Source of the DNA: Opitutus sp.
GTDB taxonomy: Bacteria; Verrucomicrobiota; Verrucomicrobiia; Opitutales; Opitutaceae
DNA length: 57,300 bases
Direction of reading: 5' to 3'
NCBI GenBank assembly: GCA_013821985.1
Contig: PNJQ01000013.1
Coordinates: 1 to 57,300, forward strand
Part shown: piece after piece, positions 16,473-24,285 of the stretch
How positions within the stretch are numbered: the stretch's first letter is position 1
How the letters are laid out: the number at the start of each line of letters is the position of its first letter
Position numbers and translations under genes: made by a program
The notes under the pieces: model-generated
Databases searched by the model: none
What the model was told of the DNA's origin: nothing
The model's input: the letters and a program-made list of their open reading frames with translations, nothing else

Positions 16473-17360
16473 ATGCCCGAATCAGCGCCCAGCGTCATCT
16501 GCTTCGGGGAGATGCTTTGGGACATCCTGCCCGAGGGGCTTTTCCCGGGCGGCGCGCCTTTCAACGTCGCGTTTCACCTCCGCCAATTTGGTCTCGCGCC
16601 CCACGTCGTCACGGGGGTTGGCCGCGACCTGCTCGGCGACGAGCTGGTGCTCCGCCTGAAAAACGCCGGCTTGGACACGCTCGGGGTGGCTCGCCATACC
16701 GGTCTGCCGACCGGCTACGTCCGCGCTACGCTGTCGCCGGCTGGTGACGCCAGCTACGAAATCGCGACGGAGGTCGCGTGGGATCAAATCGTCACCGGCG
16801 AGGACACCCTGCGCGCCACGGTCCAGGCCCGTGCCGTCGTCTTCGGCTCGCTCGCGCTGCGTTCCACCTTCAACCGCGCCGCGCTCGAACGTCTGCTGCC
16901 GGCCCTGCCCCCCGATGCCCTGCGCGTCTTCGACGTGAATTTGCGCGCGCCGCACGACGATCTCGCGCTGGTGCGTGAACTCGCCCGCCGCGCCACGCTG
17001 CTCAAGATGAACGCCACCGAAGCGCGCCGGCTCGCGGGGCGGAAAGACACCGCCTCTGGAGATGAGGAAGAGCTTGCCCGCGCGATCGCCGCCGACACCA
17101 GTTGCAACCTCGTCTGCGTGACGGCCGCCGAGCAGGGTGCCGGCCTGCTCGAGCACGGCCGCTGGCACTGGGAACCGGGCCAGCCCGTGCAGGTCGTGGA
17201 CACCGTGGGGTCGGGCGACGCCTTCCTCGCCGCATTACTCGCGCAGCTGCTCCGCGGCACTCCTGCACCCATTGCGCTGCGTTTCGCCTGCCGCATGGGC
17301 GAATGGATCGCCCGTCACCGCGGTGCCACACCCGCGCACGACGCCACCACGCCCCGCTAA
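16473..17360 (+). CDS. PfkB-family sugar kinase, probably fructokinase
   Basis: 295 residues of the ribokinase/PfkB fold. FGEMLWDILPEG at the N-terminus and FPGGAPFNVAFHLRQFG form the sugar site typical of bacterial fructokinases. The C-terminal anion hole is DTVGSGDAFLAALL with the catalytic Asp. It would phosphorylate fructose released by the hydrolase domain of the preceding protein, closing a synthesis-degradation cycle. The start is the ATG at 16473, 54 bp after the upstream stop. Agrobacterium also has a fructokinase beside its mannosylfructose genes, as I recall. Confidence 0.85.
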   Translation: MPESAPSVICFGEMLWDILPEGLFPGGAPFNVAFHLRQFGLAPHVVTGVGRDLLGDELVLRLKNAGLDTLGVARHTGLPTGYVRATLSPAGDASYEIATEVAWDQIVTGEDTLRATVQARAVVFGSLALRSTFNRAALERLLPALPPDALRVFDVNLRAPHDDLALVRELARRATLLKMNATEARRLAGRKDTASGDEEELARAIAADTSCNLVCVTAAEQGAGLLEHGRWHWEPGQPVQVVDTVGSGDAFLAALLAQLLRGTPAPIALRFACRMGEWIARHRGATPAHDATTPR

Positions 17361-17377
17361 ACAAAGGAACATCCGCC

Positions 17378-17956
17378 ATGAATCAGTTTGATCTCTCTCC
17401 TTGGTCCGACTGGGCCCCCCGCCTTCTCGCGCTCATCCCCGCGCTGATCCTCATCCTCTTCGGCGCGCTCGGCGCCCGCATCCTGCTCCGGCGCAGCCTC
17501 GACACGCTCGTAACCCACACGCGTCTGACTCCCCGCGACGCCGCACCGATCAAACGCGTGGTAAACTGGATCGTCACTGTCCTCGCGCTCGTCCTCGTCC
17601 TCAACGTGGTCGGCGTCAATCTCGGCGGATTATGGACCGTGTTCTCCACCGTGCTCGCGATGGTCGCCATCGGTTTTGTCGCCGTATGGAGCGTGCTGAG
17701 CAACACCCTGTGCACCCTCGTCATCATGATCGCCCGCCCGTTCGCCGTAGGCGACGACGTCGAATTCCCCGGCGATCCCATCAAGGGCCGAGTGATCGAC
17801 CTCAACTTCATCTTCACCACGCTCGCCACGGAGGACGGCGCCGAGATCCGCGTGCCCAACAACCTCTTTTTCCAAAAGGCGCTGAAATGCCGGCGAAGCG
17901 CCGACTCCGATGCCTCGTCCCTCGCCGACCGGCTCAAGCGCCCGCAGGCCGCTTAG
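17378..17956 (+). CDS. Small MscS-type mechanosensitive channel
   Basis: 192 residues. Three membrane helices (about 14-34, 58-80 and 85-110) precede the MscS beta domain with AVWSVLSNTLCTLVIMIARPFAVGDDVEF split over the pore helix and upper beta barrel, and it ends soon after VPNNLFFQKALKCRR. It lacks most of the C-terminal alpha/beta cage found in full MscS, so it is a minimal member. Such channels open on hypo-osmotic shock and release solutes. It follows the kinase by 17 bp, consistent with an osmoadaptation operon. The last 20 residues look unconserved. Confidence 0.8.
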   Translation: MNQFDLSPWSDWAPRLLALIPALILILFGALGARILLRRSLDTLVTHTRLTPRDAAPIKRVVNWIVTVLALVLVLNVVGVNLGGLWTVFSTVLAMVAIGFVAVWSVLSNTLCTLVIMIARPFAVGDDVEFPGDPIKGRVIDLNFIFTTLATEDGAEIRVPNNLFFQKALKCRRSADSDASSLADRLKRPQAA

Positions 17957-18009
17957 CCAAGTGTTTGCCGTCACCAGAAAACGCCGGAGTTCGATCCTGG
18001 AAAACTCCT

Positions 18010-18090
18010 CGCGGAACACGGCCTGGTCCGTGGCATCGTTCATCCAACGTCTGTCACGACCTCGACGCCGACCCGCTGCAAGGGCGGCGA
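18010..18090 (+). pseudogene. Relic of the GH100-like domain C-terminus
   Basis: DNA at 18021-18077 strongly resembles 16350-16402, the tail of the fused phosphatase-hydrolase. Conceptual translation gives AWSVASFIQ and then, after a one-base frameshift, VCHDLDADP, against AWSAASFIHACHELDADP in the intact gene. It has no start and no reading frame of its own. It is either the remnant of a second copy or a duplication that accompanied insertion of the mscS gene. Confidence 0.75.
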
Positions 18091-18111
18091 AAACTGACCC
18101 AAGAACCGGCG

Positions 18112-18951
18112 TCAGGCCCGACGCCGGCGCCAAATGCGGACGCCAACCAAACCGAGCCCCAGCGCCATCAGCGCATAGGTGGACGGCTCGGGCACCGCGG
18201 AGATTCCGTTGGTCAGGTAGGTGTCGGAAAAAGCGAAGCCGAGGATTTCGTGGTTGCCGTAAGCTGAACCCGTTGCGCCGGTGAATCCGATATATGCAGA
18301 TGAACTACCTACCGCACTGGCGACATCAATCGCATAGCTCAGTTGGGCGCTGACCGGACGAATTCCATCCTGACTTAAGCGGACTTCCATTGTGGAGCCG
18401 TTGTAGTCGACCCACGCAGTCCATTTGACTCCACCATCGAGCGCGGTACCCACCGACGCCGTGGCCAGTGAGGTCGTGCTGCCGTTCGAGTTAATTCCGA
18501 TATGATTCGTATCGGGATCCGAAGTCGCACTGTTCTTAAAGGTATCAAATTCGACTGCCACGCTTGAGCCGATGCCAGAATAACCGAGACCAACGCCAAA
18601 TCCGCCGATCGCGTTGGAACCGGAACTCGAATTCTGAATGACAAAGGCAAGGCCGTCCGCGCCCGATTGGAGTTCACCGCCGTCGAAGGCACTGCCTCCG
18701 GGACTGGAAATGCGGAAATCGAAAACCGCGCTGAACCCAGTGACATTGAATTGCGTCGTAGTGAAAAAGGCACCGCGCTTGTCCCGGTTGCTCGACGCGA
18801 GCACAATTGCTCCGCTCACCAAATCCAAATCCGCTTGGTTGCGGCTTATTCCGGAAGCGCCGGTAAAATTGGTATACACCAAAGTCTGCGCGCGCAGCCC
18901 TGCACCCGTGGCGGCAAAAATCAGAAACGCGGTGACCAATCGGGAAAACAT
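18112..18951 (-). CDS. Secreted L-type-lectin-domain protein with PEP-CTERM anchor
   Basis: 279 residues. A signal peptide (residues 1-22, ending GLRAQ) precedes a legume-lectin-like beta sandwich: ADGLAFVIQNSSSGSNAIGG, then GLGYSGIGSSVAVEFDTF and NHIGINSNGS, the metal and sugar-binding loops of L-type lectins. The C-terminus is a PEP-CTERM signal, VPEPSTYALMALGLG followed by an Arg cluster, so an exosortase elsewhere in the genome should process it for surface or matrix attachment. I chose the ATG at 18951 for the signal peptide. It is separated from the SDR gene by about 90 bp and is probably an independent unit. Confidence 0.85.
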   Translation of the reverse strand: MFSRLVTAFLIFAATGAGLRAQTLVYTNFTGASGISRNQADLDLVSGAIVLASSNRDKRGAFFTTTQFNVTGFSAVFDFRISSPGGSAFDGGELQSGADGLAFVIQNSSSGSNAIGGFGVGLGYSGIGSSVAVEFDTFKNSATSDPDTNHIGINSNGSTTSLATASVGTALDGGVKWTAWVDYNGSTMEVRLSQDGIRPVSAQLSYAIDVASAVGSSSAYIGFTGATGSAYGNHEILGFAFSDTYLTNGISAVPEPSTYALMALGLGLVGVRIWRRRRA

Positions 18952-19044
18952 CGTGGGACCGCTACGGTGCAATCCCCTTGCAACTGCGCGAGCTATTTTA
19001 CCCCGGATAGGTAATACTCCGGTGGGCCATTCGTCCACCCGGGC

Positions 19045-19806
19045 CTATGCCAAGTCGCCAAGCTGGGGACGTAAGATGATCTCTTCGACGGTCGTCCGAC
19101 GGCTGAACCTCCAGACGTCGAGGAACGCCCGCGCAACATCCTCCGCTGCCATAAGTCGCTCTGGGGCAACGCCGCTGCCCGCCCACGAAGGCGATTCTGT
19201 GCCACCGGGCATGACGCAGCACACCCGCACCCCATGCGGCTTTAGTTCCTCGCGCATCACCCGGCTGAGCCCGAGCACTGCGAACTTGGCCGCACCATAC
19301 GCTGCCATGCCGGGCAGGGCCTTGAAACTCGCGACCGAGCCCATGTTGAAAACGTCGCCGCGCCCCCGGTCCGCCATCGCCGGCACGAAAGCCTGCGAAA
19401 CCAGAAACACGCTCCGCAAATTCGCCGCGATCTGCGCGTCGAAGTCCGCGAGCTTGGTTTGGAGAAAGGGCGCACCAAGAAACTTGCCGGCGTTGTTGAT
19501 CAGCACATCGACCACGCCAAACCGCTTCGTCACCGCACGCGCCATCCGCGCGACCGCGCGCTCGTCGCTCGTGTCGCACGGAAACACCGCGACGTCCGCG
19601 CCGCGACCGCGCAGGAGCGTCGCGCACTCCGCCGCGACCGCGCGCAGATTCTTGGCATTTCGCGCCACGAGGGCCAACCGCACGCCCTTCACCTCCGCCG
19701 CAAACACGCGCGCAATCGCCGCACCAATGCCCTGCGACGCGCCGGTGACCAAAACGACGGGACGTTTTTTTTCCGCGGATGACGCGGATTGGCGTGGGTT
19801 AGTCAT
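19045..19806 (-). CDS. Short-chain dehydrogenase/reductase
   Basis: 253 residues with the classical SDR layout: TGASQGIG at 21-28 (dinucleotide binding), NNAG at 104-107, and catalytic Tyr170 and Lys174 in AAYGAAK. The C-terminus EEIILRPQLGDLA is shared with a subgroup of bacterial SDRs. The substrate is unknown. Its position downstream of a PTPS-type enzyme and FolE2 would suit a sepiapterin-reductase-like step, but this is inference. The first 14 residues are encoded by a dispersed 9-bp-unit repeat at 19764-19806, so the N-terminus seems to be donated by that repeat. Confidence 0.85.
   Translation of the reverse strand: MTNPRQSASSAEKKRPVVLVTGASQGIGAAIARVFAAEVKGVRLALVARNAKNLRAVAAECATLLRGRGADVAVFPCDTSDERAVARMARAVTKRFGVVDVLINNAGKFLGAPFLQTKLADFDAQIAANLRSVFLVSQAFVPAMADRGRGDVFNMGSVASFKALPGMAAYGAAKFAVLGLSRVMREELKPHGVRVCCVMPGGTESPSWAGSGVAPERLMAAEDVARAFLDVWRFSRRTTVEEIILRPQLGDLA
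19764..19806 (-). repeat. 9-bp-unit repeat overlapping the SDR start
   Basis: CGCGGAT units at 19774 and 19783, then a diverged CGTGGGT, occur on the plus strand after a T tract. The array is inverted relative to the one at 19965-20000, and the two bracket the GxxExxY relic. It contains the SDR start codon. Confidence 0.65.
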
Positions 19807-19990
19807 GAGTTTCCCGGACGACTCTCTTCCATTGCAGCTCGGAGTATTTGAAATTCCGCAACAGCGCGAGTGGGAGCTTCGTGATCGCGAGATAGCCGAT
19901 CAATCGGCGAATGTGGGTGACCGCCATCGCAGCACCAATGATTTCTCCGCTTAATTTTTCGTGGATCATATCCGCGTCCAGCCGCGTCAT
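19799..19990 (-). pseudogene. Internally deleted GxxExxY-family gene
   Basis: 63 codons open from the ATG at 19990. Residues 8-25 (MIHEKLSGEIIGAAMAVT) are the N-terminus of GxxExxY proteins and residues 26-59 (HIRRLIGYLAITKLPLALL, then a KRVVR tail) are their C-terminus. The central part, which carries the G-x-x-E-x-x-Y motif and normally makes the protein about 120-130 residues, is missing. The remnant is in frame but probably non-functional. Its stop overlaps the SDR start by 8 bp, and both ends abut repeat arrays. Confidence 0.75.
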
Positions 19991-20000
19991 CCGCGGAGAA
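19965..20000 (-). repeat. 9-bp-unit repeat at the 5' end of the GxxExxY relic
   Basis: TCCGCG, GCCGCG and TCCGCG units start at 19971, 19981 and 19990 on the plus strand, with the orientation opposite to the array at 19764-19806. It lies between the FolE2 stop and the relic. Confidence 0.6.
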
Positions 20001-20007
20001 ATGCTCT

Positions 20008-20979
20008 TCAGCACAGCAGCTGCCCGAAGTCCATGAAGTCCGCGGTGAAGCCGCCCTTCACGCCTTTGCAGATCACGCTCACGGCGTCGTGCGAGTGCAG
20101 CGACTCGAGGTGCGAACACGCGATGCGGAAATCCGCCACGCGCTTGTCCGCGTCGAACGCGAGATAGAGCTGCCGCGCGGCGTCCTCGACAAATTTCAGG
20201 TAGGCGCCGTTGAGCTCGGCGAACGCCTGCTCGTCCTCGCGCTTCACCATCACCTGCGTCTCGGTCTGCAGCGCCTTCAGGCAGAGAGCGTGCACGTCCT
20301 CGATCCAGATCTTTTTGCCCTCGACCTCCTCGACCGTCACGCGCGCCTTGCTGCGCTGGGAATGCGGCACGCCATACACGCCGCGCTTGTCCCGCGCATG
20401 CTCGGTCAACTCCGCCGAACACGGACATGCGGACGAATAGACGAAATCGAAATGGATGAACCGCCGGTAACGTCCGTCGCGCGTCATCACACCCTCGAAC
20501 GCCACATTGTAGAACTGATAACCTTCGAGGCCCGTGCGCAAACTCGGCCGGAGCATCGGATACGAGAATGCAATCTTCAGACGCGCGTCCTTCGTTTCGA
20601 CCTTGCGCAGGTAGGCCTTCAACACCTTGCCCATCCACTCGCCCGTCGTGACCCCATCCTTGTGGTCATAGAACGTCCGCATGATGCGGCTCATGTTGAT
20701 GCCCTTTAACTCGGCTTCGAGCGACACCGTGCCGGTGACGCTGGTCTCGAGCGTGAGGATCTTGCCGGCCTTCGTGCGATATTTCAGCGGCAGTTTGAAA
20801 TTGTGAATGCCGACCTGCTGGATCGGCACGTGCGCGCCCTGAATCGTCTCGTGCGCGACCTCCATCATGTCGGGCAGCGTCGCGCGATACGCGGCATCGG
20901 GCCGGAACTTGCGGTCGTAACGGCGCTGGATCGGCGCTTCTTTGCCGCAGTTCGAGCGGTGGAGATACATCTGTTTCAT
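20008..20979 (-). CDS. folE2: GTP cyclohydrolase FolE2 (type IB)
   Basis: 323 residues. It converts GTP to 7,8-dihydroneopterin triphosphate, the entry to folate, tetrahydrobiopterin and deazapurine pathways. The tunnelling fold is recognisable, with the FolE2 signature [18 protein letters not shown] at residues 180-197 (metal-site Cys in CPCS), plus [12 protein letters not shown] and RMEDxxQ-like C-terminal strands. FolE2 is the zinc-sparing, metal-promiscuous alternative to FolE. It lies 53 bp downstream of the PTPS-type gene on the same strand, so the two are probably cotranscribed. Confidence 0.92.
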   Translation of the reverse strand: MKQMYLHRSNCGKEAPIQRRYDRKFRPDAAYRATLPDMMEVAHETIQGAHVPIQQVGIHNFKLPLKYRTKAGKILTLETSVTGTVSLEAELKGINMSRIMRTFYDHKDGVTTGEWMGKVLKAYLRKVETKDARLKIAFSYPMLRPSLRTGLEGYQFYNVAFEGVMTRDGRYRRFIHFDFVYSSACPCSAELTEHARDKRGVYGVPHSQRSKARVTVEEVEGKKIWIEDVHALCLKALQTETQVMVKREDEQAFAELNGAYLKFVEDAARQLYLAFDADKRVADFRIACSHLESLHSHDAVSVICKGVKGGFTADFMDFGQLLC

Positions 20980-21032
20980 GGGCGGGACGTTTTTGGTTGG
21001 TGCAGGCGGGTGACGTTACCGCCCGAATTTTT

Positions 21033-21554
21033 TCAGCGCGCGTCGGGACCGAAGTATTCCGCGTAGTTGCGAGGTGTTTCGTAAAGGCGCACGCAGTGCA
21101 GTCGCGCGTTCTTCAACGGCAGCCGCGGCTCGATCTCGTTCCAGAACGCAATGACGAGATTCTCGGTCGAAGGAATGATACCGCGCAGGAAATCCACCTC
21201 GTCGTTCAGGTTGCGATGATCGCATTTCTCGACCACGGCCTCGTGCAGGATTTTTTTCAGCTCTCCGAGATCCATGATGTAGCCGGTCACCGGATCCGGT
21301 TCGCCGCGGAGTGAAACCTCCAGGACGTAATTGTGCCCGTGCCAGTGCGGATTCGTGCAGAGGCCGTATTGCTGCTGGTTCCACGCGAGGCTCTTCGTCG
21401 GGTTGTAGAGGCGGTGCGCCGAGTTGAAATGCACCTGGCGCGTGATCGTGACGACGCCACGCAGCGGCCGCACCGCCGCTCCGAGGCCGGCCGGACGCGG
21501 TTCCACCGAGGCACGCGGTGCGCGGGAACGGGAGCGAGACGTCTTGGCGGCCAT
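21033..21554 (-). CDS. 6-pyruvoyl-tetrahydropterin synthase/QueD-family enzyme
   Basis: 173 residues. A basic N-terminal extension (1-33) precedes the T-fold domain. Zinc ligands are His47 in FNSAHRL and His72/His74 in CTNPHWHGHNY; Cys66 is the candidate catalytic residue. The Cys-to-HGH spacing resembles eukaryotic-type PTPS (C-x5-HGH) more than QueD (C-x3-HGH). ERN-type and ETPRNYAEYF segments close the fold. The substrate should be dihydroneopterin triphosphate from FolE2, encoded next. The start at 21554 is favoured because upstream residues are unconserved and rich in Arg/Gly. Confidence 0.85.
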   Translation of the reverse strand: MAAKTSRSRSRAPRASVEPRPAGLGAAVRPLRGVVTITRQVHFNSAHRLYNPTKSLAWNQQQYGLCTNPHWHGHNYVLEVSLRGEPDPVTGYIMDLGELKKILHEAVVEKCDHRNLNDEVDFLRGIIPSTENLVIAFWNEIEPRLPLKNARLHCVRLYETPRNYAEYFGPDAR

Positions 21555-21685
21555 GGGAGGAACGAGCCAATTCAGTTTCCCCGCCGCGTCAACCATCCGC
21601 CCGGGGAGGCCCCGGGCAAAATACTGCGCCGCAGTTTCGGTTTTTCCCTTGCTCCGCGCGACGCGCGCGCCGCTCAATCGCGCCG

Positions 21686-22480
21686 ATGCCCGTTCGATTT
21701 CGCATTCTGGGGAGCGGCAGCGCCGGCAACGCCGCCTTGCTCCAAACCGACGACACCCGCGTGCTCGTCGATGCGGGCTTCTCGGCGCGCCGGCTTCAGG
21801 AAATGCTCGCCGCCGCGGGCGAATCGCTGGAACGCATCGACGCGATTTTTCTCACGCACGAACACGGCGACCACGCCGCCGGAGTGAGCGGCCTCGCCAA
21901 GCATCCCGGGATTCGCGTGTTCGCGAACAACTCCACCGCGCAAGCCGTCCAGCGCGGCCTCAAGCATCGCGTGGCGTGGCAAATTTTCGAGACCGGGGCG
22001 ACTTTCCGCTTCCGCGATCTGGAGGTAAGCAGTTTTTCCGTGCCGCACGACGCGCAGGATCCGGTCGGTTTCCTCATCGCACACGGCCACGACGATCTGC
22101 TCTCGCCGCGCCGCACGCTCGCGTGGCTGACGGACCTCGGCCATGCACCGGCGCACATCCGCGAACGCCTGCGCGACGCGGACGTCATCGTCGTCGAGGC
22201 CAATTATTGCCCGCAACTACTCGAGGCCGACACGAAGCGCCCGTGGTCGGTGAAGCAGCGCATCAACGGCCGGCACGGCCACCTCTCGAACGACGCGGCG
22301 CGCGAACTCCTCGAATCGATTTCCAGCCCGCGCCTGCGTCACGTCTTCTTTGCGCACCTCAGCCGCGACTGCAACACGCCCGCCGCCGTCGAAGCCGCGT
22401 GCGGCCCCGCGCTCGCGGCCCGGCGATGCAGCTTTTCGGTGGTGGCGCCCGGCGCCGGCTCCGACGCGTTCGAGTTCTAA
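21686..22480 (+). CDS. Metallo-beta-lactamase-fold hydrolase (YycJ/WalJ type)
   Basis: 264 residues. FRILGSGSAGNAALLQ opens the fold and THEHGDH at 57-63 is the two-metal motif; further ligands lie in VPHDAQDPVGF, EANY and the final AHLSRDCNTP. The sequence order is that of YycJ/WalJ proteins, proposed 5'-3' exonucleases acting in DNA repair or coordination of cell-wall and replication processes. It is divergent from the PTPS gene and not obviously in an operon. Confidence 0.85.
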   Translation: MPVRFRILGSGSAGNAALLQTDDTRVLVDAGFSARRLQEMLAAAGESLERIDAIFLTHEHGDHAAGVSGLAKHPGIRVFANNSTAQAVQRGLKHRVAWQIFETGATFRFRDLEVSSFSVPHDAQDPVGFLIAHGHDDLLSPRRTLAWLTDLGHAPAHIRERLRDADVIVVEANYCPQLLEADTKRPWSVKQRINGRHGHLSNDAARELLESISSPRLRHVFFAHLSRDCNTPAAVEAACGPALAARRCSFSVVAPGAGSDAFEF

Positions 22481-22548
22481 TCGGGCTCTCCTCTCGAGTT
22501 TGTCCCGCAGACGAGTCCACGACTCGCAAACTCCCTCCCGGCAAAAGT

Positions 22549-22565
22549 GTAACCTAATAGGTTAC
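22549..22565. promoter_or_regulatory. Perfect 17-bp palindrome upstream of pyruvate kinase
   Basis: GTAACCTA-A-TAGGTTAC has perfect 8-bp arms in an AT-richer island of an otherwise GC-rich spacer, 107 bp before the pyruvate kinase start. This is the form expected for a dimeric repressor or activator site. No regulator gene is adjacent. Confidence 0.55.
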
Positions 22566-22671
22566 TCCGCCGGCAGTTTTTCGGGCCGGCGCGAATTTGT
22601 GCGGCGGGCGCGCGCGTCATGGACGGCTTTTGCTTTGCGCCGGCCGGGCGCCTTGATTGCCTTTCGTTCGC

Positions 22672-24105
22672 ATGACGTCCGCGCCATTCCGCCGCACCAA
22701 GATCATCGCCACCCTCGGCCCGGCGACCGAGAGCGAGGAAATCCTCGTGCAACTCATCCGCGCCGGCGTCGATGTGTTGCGCCTCAACATGGCCCACGCG
22801 AGTCACGAGTGGACGCGCATGATCATTCGCCGCATTCGCTCCGCTTCCGCCCTCGCGGGCCGCGAAGTGGCGATCATGATGGACATCAAGGGACCGGAAA
22901 TCCGCACCGGCGACGTCACCCTGCCGATCGAACTCAAGGCGGGCGAAATCTTCGACTTCACCGTCAAACCCGAGGCGGAAGGCACGCGCACCGAGGAGAT
23001 CCGTTCGGTGGACGTGAATTACCGCAATCTCGTCAACGACATCCAGGTCGGCGACACCGTGCTCGTCGATAATGGCCTCATCCGCCTCGAGGTGTTGGCG
23101 AAAAACGCCGCGCACATCCGCTGCCGCGTGCTCATCCCGGGCCAGCTCAGCTCGCGGCGGCACATCAATCTCCCGGGCGTCCACGTCAACCTCCCCTCCT
23201 TCACCGAAAAGGATCGCGGCGACACCCTCGTCGGCATCGAGGCGGGCATCGACTTTGTCGCGCTGTCGTTCGTCCGCGAGGCCGCCGACGTGCTGCAGCT
23301 CCGCGCCTTCCTCAAGGAACACGGTTCGAACGCGCGCATCGTCGCGAAGATCGAGGACCAATCCGCCATCGACCACCTCGACGAAATCATCCGCGCGACG
23401 GACGTGCTCATGGTCGCGCGCGGCGATCTCGGCATCGAAATTCCCCTCGAGGAGCTGCCCGTCGTGCAACGCCGCGCCGTGCGCACCTGCCTCGCCATCG
23501 GCCGGCCCGTCATCATCGCCACGCACATGCTCGAATCGATGATCGGCCAGTCGATGCCGACCCGCGCCGAGATCACCGACGTCGCCAACGCCGTTTACGA
23601 GCAGGCCGATTGCGTCATGCTTTCCGGCGAAACGACGGTGGGCAAATACCCGCTCGAGTGCGTGCGGGTGCTCGACACCATCTCGCGCCGCATCGAGGAG
23701 GAGATGGCGACGGAATATGCCGAGCCCGCCGTGTTCCTCACCGAGCGCATGAAGCTCCTGCGCTCGGCCGTGGTGATGGCGAACGAGCTGCCCCACTCTG
23801 CGCTGCTCTGCTTCACGCGTCGCGGCATCACCGCCGCCGGTCTCGCCGCCCACCGGCCGGTCTGCGCGCCGATTATCGCAGTCACCGATTCGCCCGACAC
23901 CTTGCGCCACCTCAAGATGGTCCGCGCCGTCGATGCCTATCTGCTGCAACCGTTCGGTGACCCCGAGAAAACCATTTCGCGCGCCCTGGCCTCGTTGCGC
24001 CAACTGGGTCGCATCAAGTCCGGCGACAAACTCGTCATCATCTCCGACGTGATCACGCCCGAGGGCCGTCGCATCGATTCCATCCAGCTCCGCACAATCG
24101 AGTAG
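22672..24105 (+). CDS. pyk: Pyruvate kinase
   Basis: 477 residues. It catalyses PEP + ADP to pyruvate + ATP at the end of glycolysis. The N-terminal TKIIATLGPAT and the barrel motifs MDIKGPEIRTG, KIEDQSAIDHLDEI, MVARGDLGIEIP and TRAEITDVANAV, SGETTVGKYP are complete, including the catalytic Lys in AKIEDQ and the Asp/Glu Mg2+ ligands. The C-terminal allosteric domain is present but short. I chose the ATG at 22672; a TTG at 22657 is also in frame. Transcribed alone, with a palindrome in its leader region. Confidence 0.95.
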   Translation: MTSAPFRRTKIIATLGPATESEEILVQLIRAGVDVLRLNMAHASHEWTRMIIRRIRSASALAGREVAIMMDIKGPEIRTGDVTLPIELKAGEIFDFTVKPEAEGTRTEEIRSVDVNYRNLVNDIQVGDTVLVDNGLIRLEVLAKNAAHIRCRVLIPGQLSSRRHINLPGVHVNLPSFTEKDRGDTLVGIEAGIDFVALSFVREAADVLQLRAFLKEHGSNARIVAKIEDQSAIDHLDEIIRATDVLMVARGDLGIEIPLEELPVVQRRAVRTCLAIGRPVIIATHMLESMIGQSMPTRAEITDVANAVYEQADCVMLSGETTVGKYPLECVRVLDTISRRIEEEMATEYAEPAVFLTERMKLLRSAVVMANELPHSALLCFTRRGITAAGLAAHRPVCAPIIAVTDSPDTLRHLKMVRAVDAYLLQPFGDPEKTISRALASLRQLGRIKSGDKLVIISDVITPEGRRIDSIQLRTIE

Positions 24106-24285
24106 GATTCCGCTCCGCCCGCTTCTCCGCCGCCGCGCACGAGCGCACCTCCGCGGGAGTCCGGACAATCATCCGCCACCGGCCCGCTCAATCGTCGTTC
24201 GATTTGTCGCGGAAATCGACCGACGGCGGTCCTTGGCCGCAATTCGCTGCCGGCCATGCCGCGGTTGGCTCACGTTGGGCCGCTC

